A DNA stretch of 21,862 bases from Betaproteobacteria bacterium UBA6910. Its GTDB lineage: Bacteria > Pseudomonadota > Gammaproteobacteria > Burkholderiales > UBA6910. Positions 7,801-14,213 of this stretch are shown here, in pieces (the stretch's first letter is position 1; each line of letters opens with the position of its first letter). Below the pieces are notes generated by a model, which worked only from the letters and a program-made list of their open reading frames with translations, made no database searches and was not told where the DNA came from. Position numbers and translations under genes: made by a program. The stretch lies in the NCBI GenBank assembly GCA_002451065.1, contig DKBC01000352.1:350-22211 (forward strand), in the 5' to 3' direction.

Positions 7801-8327
7801 GGCCGCGAACCATGGGCATCCTCAGCAGGTACGGGCTGACGATGGTGGCGCTTGCCCTCGGCGTTGGCGCATCCCTGTCCTTGCCCGCGGCAGCGGCCGA
7901 TGGCGACATGATCCTGCTGCGCAAAGTCCCCCACCGCTCGGCCTACCGGGAGGCGTATCCCAGCACGGCGCTCACCATGAATCCCCGGCGGCACACTCAG
8001 GACGCCCTGGATATGGGCATCGGCCCCGGGGGCATGGTGGCCCGGGAACTGAGCGACGAGGATGCGGGGGCTGTGGCTTCCGGGCACTCGATCGCCGGAG
8101 CTACCGCAGCGGGCGGGTTCATTACCCGGTCTTCGGGGTTCGCTCACGCGGGCGGCATGGCGGCCACGCACTCTGCGACCAGCAGCACGGCATCCACCAT
8201 GAACTCGGTGATGTCATCGACGGTATCCGCCATGACGTCCGTGACCGGCGGCGCCGGTTCCGCGGTTCGGGGAGCCACCACGGACCTAACCAATTCTCTG
8301 CAGCGCATCTTGGCGCCTGCGAGATAG
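7797..8327 (+). CDS. Exported Ser/Thr/Met/Ala-rich protein in the position of FapA
   Basis: 176 residues from ATG 7797, overlapping the previous stop by 4 bp. A signal peptide spans about 1-34 (ending Ala-Ala-Ala-Ala-Asp). The middle holds Leu85-Ser-Asp-Glu-Asp-Ala-Gly-Ala-Val-Ala-Ser-Gly96, close to the double-glycine leader consensus. From about 115 to 160 the chain is a low-complexity run of Ser, Thr, Met, Ala and Val with a loose period around Ser-Thr-x-x-Ala/Met. It occupies the place of fapA just before the FapB-like gene, and Pseudomonas FapA is a small, largely disordered periplasmic protein that affects amyloid assembly. I see no sequence match firm enough to name it fapA. No cysteine is present. 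Confidence 0.65.
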   Translation: MRPRTMGILSRYGLTMVALALGVGASLSLPAAAADGDMILLRKVPHRSAYREAYPSTALTMNPRRHTQDALDMGIGPGGMVARELSDEDAGAVASGHSIAGATAAGGFITRSSGFAHAGGMAATHSATSSTASTMNSVMSSTVSAMTSVTGGAGSAVRGATTDLTNSLQRILAPAR

Positions 8328-8344
8328 AACGAGGAGAGGCCGAC

Positions 8345-8980
8345 GTGAACATCAGGCACAGCCTTTCCTGGATGGCGATCCTGGCACTGGCCGCCCCGGC
8401 GGCCGTTGCCGGGCCGGAGGACTTCGATTCCGGAATGCCCTCTCAGGTCACCCAGAGTGTCATCAGCGGCAACGCCCTCGCCAACGTGCAGGGGCGCGCC
8501 GCCGTCAATATCGTGGCAGGAGATTCAAACCTCCAGGCCAATACCGCGGCGTTAGCGATTGGGGCAAGCGAGGCCCAGGTGAGTGCCCTGGCGATCAACG
8601 TGCAACGCACGGATGCGCGCCAGGCGAATTACCCGGGCCACGCCTTCGCCACCATCGGCGATCACGCGTTTTCCGGGGCCACCGGCATGGTTTCCATCAA
8701 CCAGGCCAGCGGCGCCGGCAACGCGCAGTCGAACACCGCGGCGTTTGGCCTGGGATTTGAAGCGGAAGTGGTGGCCGAGAGCGTGCTCGCGGCCACCAAT
8801 TCCAGGACGGCTCCGGCTGGCGCCGGGGCTGGTGACGGGCGCCTTCGAGGCGTGTCCATCGCGGACACCGCTTTCGATGGCGCCCGGGGACTGGTCCAGG
8901 TGAACCAGTCGGCCGGTTCGGGTAACACCACGGCCAACAACTTCGCTCTTCGCGTCCAAGCAGGGGCGAGCAAACCGTAG
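8345..8980 (+). CDS. fapB: FapB-like minor amyloid subunit with three imperfect repeats
   Basis: 211 residues from GTG 8345, with GGAG at 8333-8336 as ribosome site. A signal peptide covers about 1-22 (ending Ala-Val-Ala-Gly). The mature chain has three imperfect repeats of about 34 residues at 40-73, 104-137 and 172-205. They follow a pattern of Ala-x-x-x-x-Gly, then a Val/Ile-x-Asn core, then Gly-x-x-Asn and Asn-x-x-Ala, separated by linkers of about 30 residues. This three-repeat, Asn/Gly/Ala-rich layout is that of FapB and FapC, where repeats stack in the amyloid core. The order (before a larger repeat protein) and small size suggest the FapB nucleator role. No cysteine is present, so the C-terminal CXXC I recall from Pseudomonas subunits is absent. 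Confidence 0.8.
   Translation: MNIRHSLSWMAILALAAPAAVAGPEDFDSGMPSQVTQSVISGNALANVQGRAAVNIVAGDSNLQANTAALAIGASEAQVSALAINVQRTDARQANYPGHAFATIGDHAFSGATGMVSINQASGAGNAQSNTAAFGLGFEAEVVAESVLAATNSRTAPAGAGAGDGRLRGVSIADTAFDGARGLVQVNQSAGSGNTTANNFALRVQAGASKP
8462..8959 (+). repeat. Three amyloid-core repeats inside the FapB-like gene
   Basis: Units lie at 8462-8563, 8654-8755 and 8858-8959 (about 102 bp each). They are similar at the protein level rather than near-identical in DNA, which points to old duplication under selection on the protein fold. Confidence 0.75.
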
Positions 8981-9012
8981 TCATAACCACTAACCGAAAA
9001 GGAGTTTAACAC

Positions 9013-10257
9013 ATGAAAAGCAGACTAAAACTGGCCCCTGTGGCAGTGGCGGTGGCGGCGCTGTTTGCCACCCCGGTGATGGCGCAGGAGGCGCCGGACC
9101 CGCACCCCAACAATAACATCCTGTCCCTCAACGCGTCCGTGGTCCTGCTCGGTAGCGTGGACGTGATCACTAATCTGGTGACGGTCCGTGGCACCGTGGA
9201 TGTCGCCGGCCTGATACCGGTCGGCGCCGAGTCCGGCGCCGTCGTCGACACCAAGCAAATGAACGGCGCCAACAGCGTCGGGAACATCCTGGTGCCGAAC
9301 CGCGCCAGCGCGTCGGACGATGCCATGGGCAGCGCCAGCGGCAACATCGGGCTCAACATCACGGCCGGCGACAACAACCAGCAGACCAACGACGCGGCGC
9401 TGTCGGCGGTGGACGCGGACTTCGTGTTCGCCCATGCCACGTCCTGGGGCCTGCAGGAGAACTCGTTCCAGTCGACCTCGTATCGGGGTCAGACCAACGA
9501 TGCCCGCATCACCGACAACGCCCTGGCCAATGCCGCCGGCAACATCGGAGTCAACGTGTCCGCCGGCAACAACAACCAGCAGGCGAACGCCCTGGCGGCG
9601 TCGGTGAACAACTCCGGCACCCTGGCCAAGGCTCGGTCCTACACCCAGCAGGCCAACGGGCACAACGAGACCGAAAATATCCCGGTGGAGCGCGTGATCA
9701 CCAACCGCGTCGACGTGACTCTACAGGCTGACCTCGCGGGCGAGTATGCGGGCGGGGGCGCCGGAGGGTATGCAGGCACCACCGCAGGCCAGTCCTGGCA
9801 GCAGAACAACTACTACCCGGACAACTGGGCGCTCAACCCCGACGTCGAGCCGGAGAACCAGCACCCCTTCAGCCCGACGCAGCTGGGGCACAGCGACTTC
9901 GACGGCGCGGCTCAGGGCGCGGTTCTCAACCCGTTGCGCCCCGATCCTGACGCCAACGGCACCCCGATCGGCGGCTTCGCCTTCGACAACCGGGGACAGG
10001 AAGAGGGCCAACTCGGCTTCGAAGAGTCCGGAGAAGTGGCGCTGGGTGGCGTTTTGTCGGGCCAGGTGGTCTTCACCCAGACCGTCTTCAACCGCACCAC
10101 CAACACGGCGTCGCTGGACAGCAACGCGCTGCGCGGGGCCACGGGCAATATCGGCGTCAACATCGCCGCCGGCACCAACAACCAGCAGCGCAACAGCCTG
10201 GCCATCGCGGCCGCGCGGGGCGGTGGTGGTGGCAATGGTGGCAATGGCACGGAGTAA
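9013..10257 (+). CDS. fapC: FapC-like major functional amyloid subunit
   Basis: 414 residues from ATG 9013, with an excellent AAAAGGAG at 8997-9004. The signal peptide is about 1-24 (ending Val-Met-Ala-Gln). Three repeats at about 102-133, 167-199 and 368-400 share the core Gly-Asn-Ile-Gly-(Leu/Val)-Asn, then Ala-Gly-x-Asn-Asn-Gln-Gln-x-Asn, matching the Asn/Gln ladder of Fap repeats. Linker 1 is about 33 residues; linker 2 is about 168 and rich in Gly, Tyr, Asn, Gln and Pro. The protein ends in a Gly/Asn-rich tail. It has no cysteine at all. By analogy with Pseudomonas it is exported, kept unfolded in the periplasm, passed through FapF and polymerised on the cell surface as the main biofilm amyloid. 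It is the longest repeat protein of the operon and has the best ribosome site, as expected for the major subunit. Confidence 0.88.
   Translation: MKSRLKLAPVAVAVAALFATPVMAQEAPDPHPNNNILSLNASVVLLGSVDVITNLVTVRGTVDVAGLIPVGAESGAVVDTKQMNGANSVGNILVPNRASASDDAMGSASGNIGLNITAGDNNQQTNDAALSAVDADFVFAHATSWGLQENSFQSTSYRGQTNDARITDNALANAAGNIGVNVSAGNNNQQANALAASVNNSGTLAKARSYTQQANGHNETENIPVERVITNRVDVTLQADLAGEYAGGGAGGYAGTTAGQSWQQNNYYPDNWALNPDVEPENQHPFSPTQLGHSDFDGAAQGAVLNPLRPDPDANGTPIGGFAFDNRGQEEGQLGFEESGEVALGGVLSGQVVFTQTVFNRTTNTASLDSNALRGATGNIGVNIAAGTNNQQRNSLAIAAARGGGGGNGGNGTE
9316..10212 (+). repeat. Three amyloid-core repeats inside the FapC-like gene
   Basis: Units lie at 9316-9411, 9511-9609 and 10114-10212. 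Each contains a segment reading Gly-Asn-Ile-Gly-x-Asn followed by Ala-Gly-x-Asn-Asn-Gln-Gln. Repeats 2 and 3 are the closest pair although they are separated by the long linker. Confidence 0.85.
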
Positions 10258-10305
10258 GCGCAGCCCGTAACAACGCTCAAGGCGCCGTAACGCGCCGTGC
10301 TCACA

Positions 10306-10334
10306 CCCCGGCCGGGAAACCGGCCGGGGTTGTT
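10306..10334 (+). terminator. Perfect 10-bp stem with GAAA tetraloop between fapC and fapD, partial terminator or mRNA end
   Basis: CCCCGGCCGG at 10306-10315, GAAA at 10316-10319 and CCGGCCGGGG at 10320-10329, followed by TTGTT. The stem is perfect and the GNRA-type loop is very stable. The T-run is short and the next gene has no clear promoter, so it more likely reduces read-through or protects the upstream message than stops transcription fully. Confidence 0.65.
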
Positions 10335-10375
10335 CACGAATTGAAGCTGTAAAGCTTTTGAAACAAGGAGAGGTC

Positions 10376-11089
10376 ATGCGAGAACGCTTGCTCTCGTTCA
10401 TGGTTGGGGCCTTGCTGGTCTCGGCCCTGCTGCTGGCACCCCTCCTTCCGGCCGCGGCGGCCGACATCCAGTTCGGCGGCATCACCCCCGGCGGTCCGGT
10501 CTACACCAAGTCCATGCTCAGCCTGCGCGAGCTGCGCTACGTGAACATGGTCGAGCAGCACACGGACTTCAGTTGCGGCGCGGCGGCGCTGGCGACCATT
10601 CTGAACTACGCGTACGGCAAGGATCTCACGGAGTACGAGGTCATCGAGGGCATGCTCAAGGTGAGCGACCCCGAGATCGTGCGGGAGAAGGGCTTCTCGC
10701 TCCTGGACATGAAACGCTACATCGAGACCTTCGGCATGCGCGGCCGCGGTTACGAGGTGACGCCCGCCACCCTCGAGAAGATAAAGATTCCCGTCATCGC
10801 CCTCCTGGACATCAAGGGTTACAAGCACTTCGTGGTCCTCAAGAAGACCCAGGACGGGCGCGTTTATCTGGGCGACCCGGCATTGGGCAACCGCGTCATG
10901 AGCCAGGAGGAGTTCGTGGCGGGATGGAACGGCATCGTGTTCGCCGTGATCGGCAGAGGCTTCATCCAGAACACGGTGCTGATCAATCCCCCCGAGCCCC
11001 TGACGGCCAAGCGCCTCAAGGGCGTGTACTCGCAGGCCACCACGGCCCAGTTGCTCGAGTTCGGATTCACCCACGCCGATCTTTTCTAG
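10376..11089 (+). CDS. fapD: FapD-like C39 peptidase-family protein, exported
   Basis: 237 residues from ATG 10376, with AAGGAG at 10365-10370. A signal peptide covers about 1-29, so it acts in the periplasm; it has no transporter domain, unlike the bacteriocin exporters that carry C39 domains. The papain-like catalytic set is complete: Gln61 (oxyanion hole, six residues before the nucleophile), Cys67 in Asp-Phe-Ser-Cys-Gly-Ala-Ala, His151 in Tyr-Lys-His-Phe-Val-Val-Leu and Asp167 in Gly-Asp-Pro-Ala-x-Gly. C39 peptidases cut after double-glycine-type motifs. FapD in Pseudomonas fap operons belongs to this family and is needed for the system there. Cys67 is the only cysteine in the protein. 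Likely substrates are the exported proteins of this operon that bear Leu-Ser-x-x or Val-x-Asp...Arg-Gly motifs (inference). Confidence 0.88.
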   Translation: MRERLLSFMVGALLVSALLLAPLLPAAAADIQFGGITPGGPVYTKSMLSLRELRYVNMVEQHTDFSCGAAALATILNYAYGKDLTEYEVIEGMLKVSDPEIVREKGFSLLDMKRYIETFGMRGRGYEVTPATLEKIKIPVIALLDIKGYKHFVVLKKTQDGRVYLGDPALGNRVMSQEEFVAGWNGIVFAVIGRGFIQNTVLINPPEPLTAKRLKGVYSQATTAQLLEFGFTHADLF

Positions 11090-11128
11090 CGTGGAGAAGT
11101 AGAAAGCCAACCGAAGGAGAGAACAAAG

Positions 11129-12016
11129 ATGAGGAACAGAAGATGGCTTGAGAAGGAACCGCTTACCGCCAAGACGATCGCTCAGACGGCCGACGCCTCA
11201 AGGCGGCTTGAGAAGAAACTGGTGGCCGCCGCAATCCATGCCGCCCTCGCGGGCGTCCTGGCCATGACGCCTTTCGCGCAGGGTAGCGATCTGCCGGACA
11301 CCTCGGTCTTCGCCAACGCCCGGGAAGTATCCGACGATATCCTGGGCGACACCCGGGGCAAGTTCGTATCCGGAGGTCGGGTGGTCCGGTTCGGGATCGA
11401 GATGGCGTCGAAATGGGAATCCCGCGGCAAGGCGCTGGAGGCCGCGGCCAATCTGCACGTGGACATGTCCCGCAGCACCTCCCGGCCCGACGTGACCTTC
11501 ACGCCGAGATTCACCGTGGCGGACGCTGATTCTGTTCCCACGCCGGCCTCGGCAACGCGCACGGTGGACGCCGGCAACGGTATCTCCAACGTTTCCGGGG
11601 TCGCGCAATCCATCCAGGTCGCCGGCGACGGCGTGAGCGCAGCCAATGACGCCGCCGTGCAGATCGAGATCGGGCCTGGCACCGGATCGGGCTCCTCGGG
11701 TCTCCCCGCCCCCGCCGCTGCCACCCAGGCGCAGACTACCCCGTCCGGCGCCGCCCTCAGCGCCAGCGTGGACGCCAAGGGGCTTGGGGTTTCCATCACC
11801 GTTCCCGGCGCCGGCGAGATCAAGCAACAGATCAGGAGCTCAGCGGCCGGCGGCGGCGGCTTGGCCCAGACAATCTCCATTGCCGGAGACGCGGTCCGTG
11901 TTCACAACGCCACGGTTTTGCGCATCGAGATGGCGCGGCCAGACGGGCTGAGCGCGGGCAACGTGCGCGCGGCGTTATCCAACCTGCGGGGCGTTCGGCC
12001 CATGGGAATCTTCTGA
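11129..12016 (+). CDS. fapE: FapE-like exported protein with two amyloid-type repeats
   Basis: 295 residues from ATG 11129, with AAGGAG at 11114-11119. The N-terminus has a long charged region (about 30 residues) before the hydrophobic segment 31-50, an unusual extended signal peptide. Val67-Ser-Asp-Asp-Ile-Leu-Gly-Asp-Thr-Arg-Gly77 follows in the mature part and matches the motif of the first gene of the operon. Two Fap-like repeats are visible: about 152-182 (Gly-x-Ala-Gln-Ser-Ile-Gln-Val-Ala-Gly-Asp) and about 239-268 (Gly-Leu-Ala-Gln-Thr-Ile-Ser-Ile-Ala-Gly-Asp), each continuing to an Asn and an x-Ile-Glu strand. FapE in Pseudomonas is a secreted minor component resembling FapB and FapC. 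Position between fapD and fapF agrees. No cysteine is present. Identity is inferred from order plus repeats. Confidence 0.72.
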   Translation: MRNRRWLEKEPLTAKTIAQTADASRRLEKKLVAAAIHAALAGVLAMTPFAQGSDLPDTSVFANAREVSDDILGDTRGKFVSGGRVVRFGIEMASKWESRGKALEAAANLHVDMSRSTSRPDVTFTPRFTVADADSVPTPASATRTVDAGNGISNVSGVAQSIQVAGDGVSAANDAAVQIEIGPGTGSGSSGLPAPAAATQAQTTPSGAALSASVDAKGLGVSITVPGAGEIKQQIRSSAAGGGGLAQTISIAGDAVRVHNATVLRIEMARPDGLSAGNVRAALSNLRGVRPMGIF

Positions 12017-12060
12017 GAGAGGCCAAATAGGACCGGGCGGAATCCTTCATTGCCAAGTAT

Positions 12061-12100
12061 ACGAGGACCGGCGCGGGCCGTGGCCCGCGCCGGTCCTCGT
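12061..12100. terminator. Perfect 19-bp inverted repeat between fapE and fapF
   Basis: The left arm 12061-12079 and right arm 12082-12100 are exact reverse complements separated only by GT. In RNA the inner pairs would open to leave a small loop on a stem of about 17-18 bp. No T-run follows on either side, so this is either a factor-dependent or bidirectional stop, or a strong end-protecting hairpin for the fapD-fapE message. It separates fapF from the upstream genes. Confidence 0.6.
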
Positions 12101-12180
12101 GCGTTGACGCCAAGCGCCAATCTAACCAATATACTCGCCACGCATTCTATCGGAACGCGTCACTTTTCAGGGAGGCCTTC

Positions 12181-13476
12181 ATGAAGAGCATTTTCTTGGC
12201 GTTCGCCGCCGCTGCGCTAGCGTTTGGTTCCCCGTTTGGCCTTGCCGCCGACCCCGACCCGGAGACTCTGCTCCAGGAACTCGAGGCGCTCAAGCAAAGC
12301 AATGACCGCCAGCGCCAAGAGCTGCGGGAAATGGAGGCCAAGCTCGAGCGGCTGGAGAGCCAGTTGCGGGCCATGGGGCTGGGACCCAAGCAGGTCGGGA
12401 CCCTGGCCCAGGCCGCGCCCGCCCCGGAGCCGCCCGCCGGCAGTGCGGCGCAACCGGCCCGGGAAGGCGCCCCCGCCGCCGGCGAGGAGACCGTGGTCAA
12501 GGAACCGGCGCGAACCCGCAGCGTGGAAGGCCTGCTGCAGCAGCGGGAGGCGGTGTTCGACCAGCGGTTCACCCTCGAGCCCTCCCTGACCTATTCCCGC
12601 TTCGACCGTCGCCTCATCAACCTGACCGGCTTCCTGGCATTGGATGCGATCTTCCTGGGACAGATTGACGTGGAACAGACCAAGTCAAACTTGTTCAACC
12701 TGGACCTCACCGGCCGCTGGGGCATCACTCCGCGACTGCAACTGGACGTAAACGTGCCGTACCTTTATCGAGAATCCCAATTCATCTCCGGCGGCGTGGG
12801 CGGCGCGAGTCCCGTAGTCAGCGACCAATGGGTCTCCAACGGCGACATAGGCGACGTGAGCATGGGAGCTTTTTACCAACTGCGGCGGGAGGACGGCACC
12901 TGGCCGGACCTGATCGCCAACGTGCGGGTCAAGGCCCCCACCGGGAAGGAGCCTTATGGCATCAAGGTGATCAACCGGGATCCGAACAACAACAACCTCG
13001 GAACGCCCACGGACCTCGCCACCGGGAGCGGCCTGTGGACCGCCAGCGTCGGACTCTCCTTCCTCAAGACCGTGGATCCGGCGATCTTCTTTGGCAACAT
13101 CGGCTACATCCACAATTTCAAGGACAATTTCGACGACATCAGCACTGATCCCAACGTCATCGCGCCGGGAGAGATCGAACTCGGAAACGCCTTCCTGTGG
13201 GGCATCGGCGTCGGCTTCGCGGTCAATGAGCGCACCAGCCTCAGCTTCGCCTTCAACCAGTTCATCCAGGGATCGGCGAAACAGACCTTCGCCGTCGGCT
13301 CGAGCGCGGGCCAGCGCCAGGAGATCATCGGCAGCGAAGCGAACGCGGCCACATTCAACGTGGGCGTGACCTATTCCCTGACGGACAACATGACGCTGCT
13401 GACCAATCTTGGGGTGGGCCTCACGCCGGATTCGCCGGACTTCGCGGTCCGTGTTGGATTGCCCTACACTTGGTAG
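12181..13476 (+). CDS. fapF: FapF-like outer-membrane amyloid secretion channel
   Basis: 431 residues from ATG 12181, with GGAGG at 12171-12175. The signal peptide is about 1-22. Residues about 25-63 form a clear heptad coiled coil (Leu/Glu/Gln/Lys-rich), followed by a disordered Ala/Pro/Gly linker to about 110. The remainder alternates polar and hydrophobic residues in amphipathic strands and ends Gly-Leu-Pro-Tyr-Thr-Trp, an aromatic C-terminus as used by the BAM insertase. This arrangement is that of FapF: a trimeric 12-stranded barrel whose N-terminal coiled coil sits in the periplasm and gates export of FapB and FapC. It follows a long inverted repeat and may have its own promoter. No cysteine. 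The main alternative would be a generic phenol-degradation MetA-like porin, but the gene order argues for FapF. Confidence 0.82.
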   Translation: MKSIFLAFAAAALAFGSPFGLAADPDPETLLQELEALKQSNDRQRQELREMEAKLERLESQLRAMGLGPKQVGTLAQAAPAPEPPAGSAAQPAREGAPAAGEETVVKEPARTRSVEGLLQQREAVFDQRFTLEPSLTYSRFDRRLINLTGFLALDAIFLGQIDVEQTKSNLFNLDLTGRWGITPRLQLDVNVPYLYRESQFISGGVGGASPVVSDQWVSNGDIGDVSMGAFYQLRREDGTWPDLIANVRVKAPTGKEPYGIKVINRDPNNNNLGTPTDLATGSGLWTASVGLSFLKTVDPAIFFGNIGYIHNFKDNFDDISTDPNVIAPGEIELGNAFLWGIGVGFAVNERTSLSFAFNQFIQGSAKQTFAVGSSAGQRQEIIGSEANAATFNVGVTYSLTDNMTLLTNLGVGLTPDSPDFAVRVGLPYTW

Positions 13477-13490
13477 TGGAAGTCCACAGC

Positions 13491-13535
13491 CCGGTGCCCG
13501 TCGCGGCGCGGGCAACGCTCCCGCGCGGCACCCGG
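13491..13535 (+). terminator. Compound GC-rich hairpin after fapF
   Basis: The inner stem GCGCGGG/CCCGCGC (13506-13512 with 13520-13526, seven-base loop) is enclosed by an outer pairing of CCGGTGCC (13491-13498) with GGCACC and the following bases (13527-13535), leaving a bulge on the 5' side. No T-run follows. It probably ends or stabilises the fapF transcript. Confidence 0.45.
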
Positions 13536-13600
13536 CGGCGGCCAACAATGGATGGGTGGGCCGGAAAAAGCGGGCCCGGGCACAGACGATGGAGACATCC

Positions 13601-14089
13601 ATGATAGTCCCTTTCGACAGAGTCGTTTTTCCGCTGATCTGCAGGACGCGCGTCTTGGCCGGGTGGACCCGCCGTGTGGCATTGGCCCTGATGGTCGCAA
13701 GCTCCGGAGCCGTGGGTGCCGCCGAGGTCCACGTTCACCTGATCGGCGCCATGTCCCTGCAGGAGGTCCAAAGCGCGATCAAGGACGTGGTGACCGACGC
13801 TTTCGCGCAGGAGTTTCCGCCCGCGAAATACTCCCTGTTCGTATTCCTTGACCACCATCGCCTGGGCAACGACAACGTCTGCTACGCGCTGGTCGGGGTC
13901 ACCCGCCGGGTCGATGCCGGAACCCTGCCGGTGGTGAGATATTCCTCGGCCTATTTCGATAAGGGCGGCAAGAAACTTTCCCCAGCCCGAGAGAAGGGCT
14001 GCCTCGCCAAGCCGCTGCGCCACGCGATGAAGGGCCTGGTGTCGGCCAAGCCGGGGGAAATACGTCGCGCGTCTGAGGGAAAGCTGTAG
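13601..14089 (+). CDS. Exported protein of unknown function downstream of fapF
   Basis: 162 residues from ATG 13601, preferred over in-frame ATG 13589 because GGAG at 13591-13594 is six bases upstream. A signal peptide of about 41 residues (ending Val-Gly-Ala-Ala) precedes a mature domain of about 120. The mature part begins with a strand Val-His-Val-His-Leu, has an amphipathic helix 52-70 and a strand 77-84, and holds two cysteines (94 and 134) that could form a disulfide. The C-terminus is basic. I do not recognise a family. It lies on the same strand as fapF, about 120 bases after it and behind a hairpin, so it may be a loosely coupled accessory factor of the amyloid system or an unrelated gene. 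It is not part of the six-gene Pseudomonas operon. Confidence 0.65.
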   Translation: MIVPFDRVVFPLICRTRVLAGWTRRVALALMVASSGAVGAAEVHVHLIGAMSLQEVQSAIKDVVTDAFAQEFPPAKYSLFVFLDHHRLGNDNVCYALVGVTRRVDAGTLPVVRYSSAYFDKGGKKLSPAREKGCLAKPLRHAMKGLVSAKPGEIRRASEGKL

Positions 14090-14164
14090 CGGTTCAGGCG
14101 AAACCCTCAACACCCAGGGGTCCAATTTCGCAGTTGATGGCGCCAAGATCCCGGCGCGCTTCCT

Positions 14165-14179
14165 CCGGCGCTGCGCCGG
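14165..14179. terminator. Short palindrome in the convergent gap before the ATPase gene
   Basis: CCGGCGC-T-GCGCCGG is a perfect 7-bp inverted repeat in the gap between the tail-to-tail genes ending at 14089 and 14214. It could act as a weak bidirectional stop; no T-run is present. Confidence 0.3.
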
Positions 14180-14213
14180 GCATTCCGAAATCCGCCGTGG
14201 CGGCAACAAGCCG

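Noticed and set aside
12104..12135. A possible sigma-70 promoter for fapF: TTGACG and TATACT
   Set aside because: The spacing is 20 bases, too long for a good promoter; shifting the -10 to CAATAT gives 17 bases but a poor box.
12685..13602. A 305-codon open frame on the minus strand opposite fapF
   Set aside because: Antisense shadow of a GC-rich gene; no ribosome site or recognisable domain, and it contradicts the clear FapF reading.
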